64,000 bases of DNA from Herbaspirillum sp. DW155 (GCF_037076565.1 NZ_AP029028.1:3472001-3536000), one strand, 5' to 3'. Counted from the first letter of the stretch, positions 37,727 to 46,554 are shown. Program-made: numbers and translations. The notes: a model not told the origin generated them from the sequence alone.

Positions 37727-38578
37727 TCACTCGGTCTTCTGGATGCGGATTTCCAGGCCTTCGGTGCCGCTCTGACGCGCCGCCGGCACCGGTTCGATGC
37801 GCTGGCGGATACGCGCGGCCGGCACGCCGATGGACAGCAGGTGATTACGCACCGCCACCACGCGATAGAAGGCCATGCGGTTGGACTCCGACAAGCCCTC
37901 CACGGCGGCCGAGGAGATGGTGAAGTTCTGTTCGCGGTTGTTGTTCCAGTCGAAGTGGCTGAGGAAGGTTTCGTTCATGCGCTTGGCTTCATTGGCGTTC
38001 AGATCCACGGTCCCCGGACGGAAGCGCACGATCAGCACGCTCGGTCGCAGGGCAAACTGCTCCACGCCCTTGGGCAGGGAGCCGGCGCTGCCGCTGGCAT
38101 CGACCACGCGGTCCGAAGCGCCGTCCTGGGCCAGATCAGCCTCAGGGGTGGACTTCATGTTGTTGCCGCGTTCCTTCTGGTTGGGCTTCTCGACCTTGGC
38201 CAGGCCCGAGGCCTTGAAGCGCTGGTCGCTCTCGCGCAGCTTTTCCTTCAGTTCGGCCACGTCGGCCTTGTAGCGGACCTCGTTGTTATTGAGCGTCTGG
38301 CGCATCTGCTCGATCTGCGCGTGCAGTTCCTCGGCACTCGGGCTCACTGGCGTGAGCGCGTTGGGCCCCGGTAAAGCCTTGGCGAAAGGCTTGCCCGGCA
38401 TTTCCAGTTCGGTGGCCTTGCTGTCCTTGGCCTCGTCGCGGGCGCGCATGGAAAAATACATCACTGCCATGGCCAGGATGGCGATCAAGAGCAACAGGTA
38501 CATGACCATGTTGACCATGGAATCGACATAACCCGGCCAGAAATTTTGTTCATCGGTCTCTGCGGATGGGGCTGCCAT
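37727..38578 (-). CDS. MotB/OmpA-like inner-membrane protein of the adhesin locus
   Basis: 283 residues from ATG 38578 (clear GAAGGAG upstream). One N-terminal transmembrane helix (about 21-44, VNMVMYLLLLIAILAMAVMYF) preceded by FWPGYVDSMV, a coiled-coil periplasmic stretch (AEELHAQIEQMRQTLNNNEVRY and following, ~90-130), then an OmpA-like C-terminal domain (VLIVRFRPGTVDLNANEAKRMN; AVRNHLLSIGVPAARIRQRI). Layout as in MotB/TolR-type stator-like proteins. Possibly anchors the secretion apparatus or adhesin to peptidoglycan; this is inference from context. Confidence 0.8.
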   Translation of the reverse strand: MAAPSAETDEQNFWPGYVDSMVNMVMYLLLLIAILAMAVMYFSMRARDEAKDSKATELEMPGKPFAKALPGPNALTPVSPSAEELHAQIEQMRQTLNNNEVRYKADVAELKEKLRESDQRFKASGLAKVEKPNQKERGNNMKSTPEADLAQDGASDRVVDASGSAGSLPKGVEQFALRPSVLIVRFRPGTVDLNANEAKRMNETFLSHFDWNNNREQNFTISSAAVEGLSESNRMAFYRVVAVRNHLLSIGVPAARIRQRIEPVPAARQSGTEGLEIRIQKTE

Positions 38579-38648
38579 TTTTTTCTCCTTCATCTAGTTT
38601 AAAAATTGCGGACGCGGCCCTGCCGGACCGCCCGCTGGCCTGCGCCAA

Positions 38649-38674
38649 CGTATCGGCCGTACTGCGCCGATACG
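38649..38674 (-). terminator. Hairpin between the adhesin gene and the MotB-like gene
   Basis: CGTATCGGC (38649-38657) pairs with GCCGATACG (38666-38674), 8-base spacer, 34 bp after the adhesin stop on the minus strand. No T tract. It may attenuate transcription into the downstream genes. Confidence 0.4.
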
Positions 38675-38707
38675 CTTGCAGGTCAACGATCCCGGTTCAA
38701 CGGGGCA

Positions 38708-41700
38708 TCACACTCCGAAGATCGTGTGGGTGTTATTGGGGTTGTAGGCGACGTTCTGCAGGTACAGGGTGTAACTCGTCGTCCCCGCCCCGGCTCCATC
38801 CAGGTCCACCACCAGCTTGGTGGAGCTGGTGTCATAGGCAGAGGCCTTGACGAAGCTATCGAGGTTGCCCTTGTTCACCGTTTTCCCAAATACCTTCACT
38901 TTGTCTTGCCCCAACGTGAAGTCGGAGACGGTAGCCACCAGCTTCGAGGAATCGGTGGTACCGAATCCTCCCAGCGTGAGCGTGTCCTTGCCCTGGCCGG
39001 TCTGCACCACGGTATTGATGCCGCCGGTGGTGACGGCCAGCTGGATCTGGTCGTCACCGGCACCGCCGCTGATGCTGTCGAGCTTCTGCGGCACCCAGTA
39101 CCAGCCCAGCGTCTGGTTCTGGAGGATGGTGGTCTGGCCGTTGTTGAGGCCATTGCTGATGTTGGTGGCCGTGATGGTCAGGTCGTGATACATGCCCGGC
39201 GCCAGGATGTTGGCCGGCGTGGTCAGCGAGAAGTCACCGGCCTTCACCTCGTCAAACAGGATCACCTTGCCGCCCATGCTCACCGAGATCAGGTAGCTGT
39301 CGCCCGAACCTGCACCACCGACGGTGCCGGAGAAGGTCAGGTTCTGGTCCATACCGACCAGGGTCACCGGGCTGGTGGGGGTTTCCGCGATCATGGCGTA
39401 CTTGGTCGGCGAGGCATTGATGGGCTGGGTATCCGGGGTTTCTCCATTGACGCGCAGATTGCTCAGCACCGGCGCCACCGCCCCGCTGGCCAGCGAGATC
39501 CGGATCTCGTTGCCCGCCACCACGTTGCCCGCCGGGTCGCTGAACTTGGGCGTAATCACGTGCTCGCCCGTGGCCAGGCTGCCGGCGACCGTCACCTCCA
39601 GGCTTGCCCCAGCGCGGCCGACATCGGCCGCACCCAAGGTGCGGCTGCCCAGCAACTTGCCTCCCTCGTACAGACCAATCATGTCACCGGCGCTGGCCTT
39701 GGTGCCGTCATAGCTGACACGGATGGTCGGCAGCGAGTTGGGGTTCTCCGTGGTCACCTGGTATAGCAGGCGCACATTGCCGATGTCATAGTCCATCGTC
39801 GAATTCGCTTCATCGAAGGCATAGACGTCGGTATTGATGGTGAAGAAGCCGCTGACGGCATTGAGCAAGAGTTGTTTGCCATCCGGGGACGTGAACGTGA
39901 AGTTCTCGCCCTTGACCGCCCCGCCGCCCTGGTGCGCCAGCGTAAATGGGGTACCCAGCCCGAATCCATCGGGGAAGGAGAACACCGTGGTGTACTTGCT
40001 GGAGGTGGTGTTGGCATTGCCGGTAATGGACACACCGCCCCATTCGGTATACAGCCCCTTGAGCGAGGACAGGAAGCTGGTCGGCGTCATCCCGGCCGGC
40101 AGCAGGCTGGCCAGATTGACACTCTCGCCCGATTGCAGGTTGTGCGGATGGGTGGTGCTCATGATGTCGGGAATCCTCAGCATCTTGTAGCTGATCTGCT
40201 TGTCGCTCACCAGCGTGCCCGTGATGCTGCCGGGCACCGTCATGTCCACCAACAGGTTCGCACTGGCATTGCTGCTGTTGCCGGCCTGATCGGTGAGGGT
40301 GATGTTGACGCTGCGCTCGCCCGCGCTCGGTGCGGCATTCTGGTATTGGATCGCATTGAGAATGGCACGCGCATCCAGCCCGCTCATGGCTGCGCCCGAG
40401 CTCTTGCTGATGGTCAGCACATGCGTGCTGCCATCGTAGCCATAGCTCAAGCCGCCGACGCCACCGATGCTCTTGCCGCTGACGGTTGCCAGGCTGGCGT
40501 TGAGGGCCAGCGGCACGTCCAGCACCAGTTTGTCCTTGAACAGGTCCAGTTGCGGGCCGTCCAGCCGCAGGGCAATGCTGCTGATGTCATTGGTCGGCCA
40601 GACCGCAATGTCGTGCGCAAACAAGCCTTCACCCGCCGCCGCCCGGGCCGCCGTGAGCGCCTTGCGTGAAGTCGTTTGCAGCGCGACCAGGGTGGCATCG
40701 GTGTCCAGCGTGGGGGCATGGGTGTCGAACAGAATGCCCGCCGTCGACAAGTTGCCGGTCTCGCCGCTGCTGGAGACCAGACTGATACTGGCCGTGCGCA
40801 TACCATCGTGGCTACTGCTGCCCGCCAGCTTGATGGCCTGGAGGACCGACTGCACCTCGCTGCCGCTCCACAGCGCGCCCCCGGCCTTGCTCAGGGTCAG
40901 CGTCCGGCTGGCACTGTTGTAGCCATAGCTCAGGCCAGCCACGCCGCCTACCGTCTTGCCGCCGCTCACGGCCCGATCGGTATTGAGCACCAGCGCCGTA
41001 TCCAGGATCAGGCGATCATTGAGCACATCCAGCCCGGCGCCGCCCAGCGCTACCTTCACCGCAACGACCTGGGTCGAGGCGGGCGCGCCCACGCTGGCAT
41101 CGAAGGCCACACCGGCCGCCAGACGGGCCGCATCGGTGATGCTCTGGCTGGAGGTGAGCTGTACTGCGGGCGTGCTCGGGTCCAGGTCCACCAACAGGTT
41201 GTCACTGCCCACGTTGAGCGTGGCCTGCATGGAGGGGCTGACCAGACCGGCTTCGTCGCGCAGGGTGACGGTGATCACCCGGCTGCCGGCCGTGGGCGTG
41301 AGGTTCTGCAGCTTGATGTTTTCCAGCACGGCCTGGACTTCAGCTGCAGTGAAGGTGCCGCCCTTGGCCTTGGTGATGTTCAAGGTGCTGGTGGCCGCAG
41401 TGTAGACGTAGCTGAGATCGTCCACGCCGCCCACGGTCTTGCCACTGACTGCTGCCAGGTCGGCATCGAACGCGACCAGGGCGTCCAGCAGCAGACGGTC
41501 GTTGACCACATCCAGACCACTGCCACTGAAGACCACATCGATGGCCGAGGCCGTGGTCTTGGCAGGCGGCACCACGTTGGCCACGAAGGCCGTGCCCGAG
41601 CGCAATTCACTGCTCGGGGCTTGCCGCTGCACATTGGACTGGATGCCCTCAGTGAGCGCATCCATGTCCAGCAGCGGCGGCGTGGTGGTATCGACCAACA

Positions 41701-42142
41701 CGTTCAGGCTGGCCTTGGAGCTGCTATTGCCGGCCACATCGGTCTGTTCGGCCGTGTAGCTCCAGGCCGTGTCGCGCGCGCCGTGGGTACTGATCACGCT
41801 CACACCGGTCAGCGGCGCTTCGTTGTCGCTGACGTCGCCGTTTTGCAGCAGTTCGGCCTGCAGCAGGCCGGCGCTGGTATCGACGGCATGCCGACGCAGC
41901 GTCGGCGCCAGGTCAGCGAGGGTCTGTGTGACGACCCGATCAGTGATGGCCTCCAGGTAGCCGTGCCGTTGCGCGTCGGGCAGGAAACGGTCGGGCGCGA
42001 GCAAGGCGCCATCCTCGCGCTGCCAGCGCACCAGCGCCTCGGCGCCCACGCAGCTGCCATCAGCCAGGGCCACGATGGGCTGATAGACAACGATGAATTC
42101 ATTGCGCTGGATGGCGCGCCTGAACTGCGCTTTATTGTTCAT
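38708..42142 (-). CDS. Chimeric ORF: truncated EAL domain fused to an RTX/T1SS adhesin
   Basis: 1144 residues from ATG 42142 (GGAGAAG upstream). Residues 1 to ~85 are the start of an EAL (c-di-GMP phosphodiesterase) domain: FIVVYQPIVALADG, then GAEALVRWQREDG with the EAL triplet at 35-37. It stops at about ADLAPTLRRH, before the catalytic DD, Lys and Glu motifs, so it cannot be an active phosphodiesterase. From ~90 on it is an adhesin: bacterial Ig-like segments (AEQTDVAGNSSSKASLNVLVD) and three repeats with an exact 161-residue spacing (GLDVVNDRLLLD at ~209, GLDVLNDRLILD at ~370, QLDLFKDKLVLD at ~531), then one RTX-like GGAGDDQIQLA (~1026) and a C-terminal type I secretion region (FTLGQDKVKVFG; VDLDGAGAGTTSYTLYLQ). 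The join falls near 41880-41890. It is either an in-frame deletion fusion, an assembly join or a genuine new architecture. Confidence 0.85.
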   Translation of the reverse strand: MNNKAQFRRAIQRNEFIVVYQPIVALADGSCVGAEALVRWQREDGALLAPDRFLPDAQRHGYLEAITDRVVTQTLADLAPTLRRHAVDTSAGLLQAELLQNGDVSDNEAPLTGVSVISTHGARDTAWSYTAEQTDVAGNSSSKASLNVLVDTTTPPLLDMDALTEGIQSNVQRQAPSSELRSGTAFVANVVPPAKTTASAIDVVFSGSGLDVVNDRLLLDALVAFDADLAAVSGKTVGGVDDLSYVYTAATSTLNITKAKGGTFTAAEVQAVLENIKLQNLTPTAGSRVITVTLRDEAGLVSPSMQATLNVGSDNLLVDLDPSTPAVQLTSSQSITDAARLAAGVAFDASVGAPASTQVVAVKVALGGAGLDVLNDRLILDTALVLNTDRAVSGGKTVGGVAGLSYGYNSASRTLTLSKAGGALWSGSEVQSVLQAIKLAGSSSHDGMRTASISLVSSSGETGNLSTAGILFDTHAPTLDTDATLVALQTTSRKALTAARAAAGEGLFAHDIAVWPTNDISSIALRLDGPQLDLFKDKLVLDVPLALNASLATVSGKSIGGVGGLSYGYDGSTHVLTISKSSGAAMSGLDARAILNAIQYQNAAPSAGERSVNITLTDQAGNSSNASANLLVDMTVPGSITGTLVSDKQISYKMLRIPDIMSTTHPHNLQSGESVNLASLLPAGMTPTSFLSSLKGLYTEWGGVSITGNANTTSSKYTTVFSFPDGFGLGTPFTLAHQGGGAVKGENFTFTSPDGKQLLLNAVSGFFTINTDVYAFDEANSTMDYDIGNVRLLYQVTTENPNSLPTIRVSYDGTKASAGDMIGLYEGGKLLGSRTLGAADVGRAGASLEVTVAGSLATGEHVITPKFSDPAGNVVAGNEIRISLASGAVAPVLSNLRVNGETPDTQPINASPTKYAMIAETPTSPVTLVGMDQNLTFSGTVGGAGSGDSYLISVSMGGKVILFDEVKAGDFSLTTPANILAPGMYHDLTITATNISNGLNNGQTTILQNQTLGWYWVPQKLDSISGGAGDDQIQLAVTTGGINTVVQTGQGKDTLTLGGFGTTDSSKLVATVSDFTLGQDKVKVFGKTVNKGNLDSFVKASAYDTSSTKLVVDLDGAGAGTTSYTLYLQNVAYNPNNTHTIFGV

Positions 42143-42205
42143 GATCTTCTCCGCCACAGTGACATCGCAGCGCCTTTGGTTACGCCCTCCCCGCGCCGAT
42201 CCCGT

Positions 42206-43531
42206 TCAGCGCACCTGATCCAGACCGTAGGCCCATAGCTGCAGCTTGCGGCCATTGGCGATGATCATGGCGATGACGTCGGATTTCTGCAGATCGGTCT
42301 GCACCACTTCCCGCACGGCATTCATCACGTCCAGCCAGGAACGCCGGCCGGAAAGATACTGGCGGTTGTAGGAGGCCAGCACTTCCTCGGCCGACAGTGC
42401 CACCTCTTCCAGATTGCGCGCACGGGCTTCGGCCTGCTGGTACTCGGTGTAGGTGGCGGCGATCTGCGAAATCTGTTCCAGGCGCGCCGCATCCACCGCC
42501 AACAGCGCCGCCTGGTAGCGGCCTTGCGCAGCCGATACTTCGGAGCCCAGCGAGAGGCCGGCGCCCAGCTGCATCTGCATGCCGATGAAGGCGCGGTTGG
42601 CACTGGGCAGGTGCGGCACGCTGAAGTTGCCGCGCTGGTGTTCCACGCGGGCGTAGACTTCCGGCCAGTAGGCGGCGTTGCGGATCTGGATGGCCGACTC
42701 CTGCACCTTGGCATCGGCGCGCAGGCGCATGAGCAGCGGACTGCTCTGGAGCATGCTCTCGGTGAGCATGGGCAGGTCTTCGCTGACCGCTACCCGGGTG
42801 ACGTCGGCACGCAACTGCTCATCGCTCAGCGGCAGGCCCACCAGCTGTTCCAGTTGCAGGCGCGCCGACTGGCGGCTGGCCTTGGCGGCCAGCAGGTCGG
42901 TCAGCGCCTGGTCACGGCGGCCACGCACCAGGGTCACATCCACCCGTGCAGCCGCGCCTTCCTTCTCGCGGCGCTGACTCTGGGCAAGGAAATCCTCCAA
43001 TGCCTTGAGGTTCTTCTGGTTGGCTTCGCTAGCCAGGTCCGAACGCACCCACAGGCTATATTGCGAGATGACCTGCTCGGCCAGGCGGAAGCGCTGTTCA
43101 CGCAGCGCCTGCTCGGCCGACTGGTGGTTGTGCCCGGCCTGTTCCAGCTGCGCCGTCAGGCGGCCGCCGGACCACAGCGTCTGCTGCAGACGCAGGGTGA
43201 CCACGGTGTCGTCGCCGTTGTAGGACACATCGCGCGCATTGGTCATGCCGGCGCGTTCGACCGACACCGAGGGGGTGGGAAAGAATTGCCATCGGGCCGA
43301 GGAGATGCTGTCGGCAGCAGCCTCGACGGCGCGCTGGCGCGCCACGGCAGCAGGATTGTTGAAGGCGGCCTGCCTGACCAGTTCACCCAGAGTGATGGCC
43401 CCGGCCGGCAGGCTCGGCAGGCCCAGGGAAACTGCCAGCACGGCCGCCAGGCGGGTCCGCCAGCGTGGGCCGGGCAAAGTACAAATCGACTGCGGGCCGC
43501 ACGCGCCGCCAAGGGGGAGGTTGTCGTTCAT
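42206..43531 (-). CDS. TolC-family outer-membrane factor of type I secretion
   Basis: 441 residues with a signal-like hydrophobic stretch at about 28-45 (LAAVLAVSLGLPSLPAGA). Two tandem TolC repeats with coiled-coil helices (LGELVRQAAFNNPAAVAR; WSGGRLTAQLEQAGHNHQSAEQALREQ; LEQLVGLPLSDEQLRAD; RSWLDVMNAVREVVQTDLQ). It resembles the LapE/AggA outer-membrane partner of large-adhesin exporters. Its usual partners (LapB-type ABC transporter, LapC-type fusion protein) are not next to it. The downstream ORF starts 63 bp later on the same strand. Confidence 0.9.
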   Translation of the reverse strand: MNDNLPLGGACGPQSICTLPGPRWRTRLAAVLAVSLGLPSLPAGAITLGELVRQAAFNNPAAVARQRAVEAAADSISSARWQFFPTPSVSVERAGMTNARDVSYNGDDTVVTLRLQQTLWSGGRLTAQLEQAGHNHQSAEQALREQRFRLAEQVISQYSLWVRSDLASEANQKNLKALEDFLAQSQRREKEGAAARVDVTLVRGRRDQALTDLLAAKASRQSARLQLEQLVGLPLSDEQLRADVTRVAVSEDLPMLTESMLQSSPLLMRLRADAKVQESAIQIRNAAYWPEVYARVEHQRGNFSVPHLPSANRAFIGMQMQLGAGLSLGSEVSAAQGRYQAALLAVDAARLEQISQIAATYTEYQQAEARARNLEEVALSAEEVLASYNRQYLSGRRSWLDVMNAVREVVQTDLQKSDVIAMIIANGRKLQLWAYGLDQVR

Positions 43532-43772
43532 CTGCGTTCATTTTCGGTTGATCTCGTCCGGGAAGGGGCGTCGCGCACCAGGCAGGAGAACAGCGTGCGC
43601 CAGCATGCGAAGACGGAAGACGAGAATTGACTTTGGATGATCGCGGAAACGACAGAAGGGTCTAATTGTCCGTTGGTGTAGAAAGCTTCATATCAACTCG
43701 AAAACATTCGAGAAAACCAGCGAAGATTCATGAAGAACAAGGACAGACGCTGCCAGCAACGTCTGCTGCCTG

Positions 43773-45488
43773 TCATTGCGGAGAAAAGGACGCCACCGCC
43801 AGTGCGGCGCGCAGCAGGGTGATCACCTCGTCCCAGTCACCCGCGCGCTGCTGGCGGAACAGGCGTGCGGACGGATACCAGGGCGAGTCATGGCGCTGCA
43901 GGAACCAGCGCCAGTCTGCGGCATAGGGCAAGGCGATCCAGACCGGCAGGCCGAGGGCGCCGGCCAGGTGCGCTGCCGCCGTGTCGACGCTGATGACCAG
44001 ATCCATGCACGCGAGCGCAGCGGCGGTATCGGCGAAGTCACGGATGCCCTCGCCCAACGCATGCCATTGCCCGCCTGCCTGCTGCAGCCATTGCGCATCC
44101 TGCGCCCGCAGATCGGGCTGGATCGCGAAGAAGGACAAGCCGCCACGCGCCTTCTCCAGCTCTGCAAAGCGGGCCAGCGCAATGGAGCGACGGGCATCGT
44201 TGACGTTGCCGGGGTTACCGGAACAGACGATGCCCACCCGCAAGCGCCCCGGCGCGCGCGGGGCCAGCGTGGCGATGCGCTGCTCCCACTGCTGCTTCAG
44301 GCCGATATGAACATTCAGGTAAGGTACCGGTGCCGGGATGTTGTCCCTGACCGTATTGCACACCAGCGGCAGGCTCATCAGCGGCAGCTGGTAGTCGACT
44401 GCGGGCAGTGCGGCGCCGAAGGGCAGCAGCTGGATGCGTGCGGCCACCGGCAAGCCCTGCATCAAGGTGAACAAACTTTCCGGAATCTCGAACACCACCT
44501 GCGCCCCGGCCTCGACGATCTGCTGCACGTAGCGGCTGAACTGGATGGTATCGCCCTGCCCCTGCTCGGCCCACAGCAGGATGCGCTTGCCGGCCAGCGA
44601 GCTGCCGCCATTCCAGGCCGGAATGGCGGCATGGCGATACGGATCGGCATCGCCCGCTTCCCAACGCCATTCATAGAGCGGCCAGGCTTCTTCCAGGCGC
44701 CCCAGCACCAGCAGGGACAGCGCCAGGTTGACGTGGGCATCGGCATCCTTGTCATCCATGCGCAGAGCGCGGCGGAAGCTATCGATGGCTTCTTCGTGGT
44801 CGCGCAGGCGCGCCAGCGTGGTGCCGCGGCTGACGTGGGCATCGACCAGATCGGGGTCGAGGATCAGGGCCTGGTCGTAGTAGCGCAACGCCTCCTCATA
44901 CTCACCGAGGGCGTGTTCGATCAGACCGGCGTCCAGCCAGTATTGGGCCCGCTGATCGAAGCGCAGCAACACCTCACGCAGGCATTGGCGCGCAGCTTCC
45001 CACTGGCCGGCGCGCTCATGCAGGCGCGCCTTGCGATGCCAGGTATCGGGCACATCGGGATTGCGCCGCAGCGCCTCCTCCAGCAAGGCCAGCGCCTGGG
45101 CATCGTTCTTGCCGGACGGCGACATGCCCAGCAGGGCGGCGGAGGCGGCGACGAAGAATTCAGGGCGTTCATGCCCGGCTTCGATCAGGTCCCGATACAA
45201 GAGGAAGGCATCTTCGAAACGCCCCTGTTCGTAGAAAGCGCGTCCCAGACGATAGCGCAGGGCCAGGGCTTCCTCGCTGTCCGGGTCCACCAGCGGCAAG
45301 GCCTGCTGCCAGGCCAGGGCGGCTTCCTCGAAGCGTCCCTGCTGGGCCACCACGCTGCCCAGCAGTTGCAGGGCATCCTTGTGGCGAGGCTGTGCCTCCA
45401 GCAGGCCAAACAGCAATTGCTCGGCGGCGGCGTAGTCGTCCTGATTGAAATGGTCGAGGGCGAGGCGCAGGGTATCAGTGGCGTTCAT
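43773..45488 (-). CDS. TPR protein with glycosyltransferase-9-like C-terminal domain
   Basis: 571 residues. The first ~280 are tetratricopeptide repeats (YAAAEQLLFGLLEAQPRHKDAL; YEEALRYYDQALILDPDLVDAH; EEAIDSFRRALRMDDKDADAH). The C-terminal part (ILLWAEQGQGDTIQFSRYVQ; GLRVGIVCSGNP-like RLRVGIVCSGNPGNVNDARRS; DLVISVDTAAAHLAGALGLPVW) is a Rossmann GT-B/heptosyltransferase-like fold. Such proteins are common beside adhesin or flagellin loci and may glycosylate a surface protein. It starts just after a 12-bp hairpin, downstream of the msrA remnant. Confidence 0.85.
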   Translation of the reverse strand: MNATDTLRLALDHFNQDDYAAAEQLLFGLLEAQPRHKDALQLLGSVVAQQGRFEEAALAWQQALPLVDPDSEEALALRYRLGRAFYEQGRFEDAFLLYRDLIEAGHERPEFFVAASAALLGMSPSGKNDAQALALLEEALRRNPDVPDTWHRKARLHERAGQWEAARQCLREVLLRFDQRAQYWLDAGLIEHALGEYEEALRYYDQALILDPDLVDAHVSRGTTLARLRDHEEAIDSFRRALRMDDKDADAHVNLALSLLVLGRLEEAWPLYEWRWEAGDADPYRHAAIPAWNGGSSLAGKRILLWAEQGQGDTIQFSRYVQQIVEAGAQVVFEIPESLFTLMQGLPVAARIQLLPFGAALPAVDYQLPLMSLPLVCNTVRDNIPAPVPYLNVHIGLKQQWEQRIATLAPRAPGRLRVGIVCSGNPGNVNDARRSIALARFAELEKARGGLSFFAIQPDLRAQDAQWLQQAGGQWHALGEGIRDFADTAAALACMDLVISVDTAAAHLAGALGLPVWIALPYAADWRWFLQRHDSPWYPSARLFRQQRAGDWDEVITLLRAALAVASFSPQ

Positions 45489-45495
45489 GGCAGGC

Positions 45496-45528
45496 GGGAT
45501 GAGACAAACCCGGCTATTGTCTCATCCC
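45496..45528 (-). repeat. 12-bp inverted repeat between msrA remnant and TPR gene
   Basis: GGGATGAGACAA (45496-45507) pairs perfectly with TTGTCTCATCCC (45517-45528) around 9 bases. It lies 8 bp upstream of the TPR gene start and 16 bp after the msrA remnant stop. There is no T tract, so it could be a terminator remnant, an operator or an RNA element masking the start. Confidence 0.6.
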
Positions 45529-45543
45529 TGCCGGCCCGGCGCG

Positions 45544-45828
45544 TCAGGTCCCGGAACTCACCATCGGATAGTTCGCCGTGTCGGATTTGCCACCGGCATA
45601 GCCGGACACCGCCTGCAACACGCCCTGCGTATGCTGGAACACCCCTTGCACGCCCCAGAAGCATCCCCCTGCCAACACCACGGTAGCGCTGCTGGCCGTG
45701 GAGTTGAGCACGGCCTTGCCGCTGGGCGCAGGAACGGCGACGGCGGCCTCGGCGGCAAACGCGGGGGCGGTACAGGCCAGCGCCAGACAGAGGCTGGCGG
45801 CCAAGGCGGCAGGTTTCAGCAGGGACAT
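45544..45828 (-). pseudogene. msrA: Truncated periplasmic methionine sulfoxide reductase A
   Basis: 94 residues, about 130 short of a full MsrA. A signal peptide (ALAASLCLALACTAPAFA) is followed by the MsrA active-site start VVLAGGCFWGVQGVFQH with the catalytic Cys, GVLQAVSGYAGG and YPMVSSGT, then a TGA where the family continues TGHAE. No continuation is visible in other frames downstream. The reading frame is clean up to the break, so the 3' part was deleted rather than frameshifted. Lies next to msrQ and msrP, which repair periplasmic methionine sulfoxide. Confidence 0.85.
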
Positions 45829-45897
45829 GGCAAGGCTCCGGAAAAATCCTGAAAATCGGCTCAGACGATCAGTTCAAACAAAAGGGATATGAAGCTT

Positions 45898-46554
45898 TCA
45901 GCGCCGCACGGGCTTTCCCGGCGCGGCCGATGCGCCGCTACGCCGCCACAGCAGGCGCACAGCGAGCAGCACCCCGACCAGCACGGCAAACAGCAGCGGC
46001 TGGGCGATCAGGTTCTTGCCGGCCTTGTCCCACCAGTAGTGCAGCACGCCCAGCGGCACGATCACATAGATCAGCCGGTGCAAGGCCTGCCAGCGCTTGC
46101 CGCCCAGGCGCCGCACCATGCCGTTGGCACTGGTGATGGCCAGCGGAATCGACAACACCAGCGCCAGCACGCCCACGGTGATGAAGGGGCGCTTGACGAT
46201 ATCCTTCCAGATCTCGCCCAGATCAAAGAAGTGATCGAACCAGACGAAGGTGGTGAAGTGCAGGCACAGATAAAAAAAGGCCATCAGCCCCAGCATGCGC
46301 CGCATGCGCACCAGCCAGTTCATCCCCGTGATCTTGCGCAGGGGCGTGACGGCCAGGGTGATGCAGAACAGGTAGAGCGTCCAGTCGCCGGTGCTGTGGG
46401 TGATGAATTCCAGCGGATTGGCGCCCAGCCCGCCCGTGGCAGCCAGCACCACCAGCCGCGCCAGCGGGACGAAGGCCAGGGCCAGCAACAGCCACCACAG
46501 CACGGTGACGCTGCGGGGCTTGAGATTGCGCAAGGCGGCGGGGGCAAGCGGCAT
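45898..46554 (-). CDS. msrQ: MsrQ: heme-binding membrane subunit of MsrPQ
   Basis: 218 residues with about six hydrophobic segments, YedZ family. Conserved blocks: HSTGDWTLYLFCITLAVTPLR, RRMLGLMAFFYLCLHFTTFVWFD, RRLGGKRWQALHRLIYVIVPLGVLHYWW with the heme His residues. It passes electrons from quinol to periplasmic MsrP. It is 16 bp downstream of msrP. Confidence 0.95.
   Translation of the reverse strand: MPLAPAALRNLKPRSVTVLWWLLLALAFVPLARLVVLAATGGLGANPLEFITHSTGDWTLYLFCITLAVTPLRKITGMNWLVRMRRMLGLMAFFYLCLHFTTFVWFDHFFDLGEIWKDIVKRPFITVGVLALVLSIPLAITSANGMVRRLGGKRWQALHRLIYVIVPLGVLHYWWDKAGKNLIAQPLLFAVLVGVLLAVRLLWRRSGASAAPGKPVRR

Noticed and set aside
40676-42238. A 520-codon plus-strand frame across the adhesin
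   Set aside because: Antisense to the chimeric adhesin ORF, which has clear EAL and RTX motifs.
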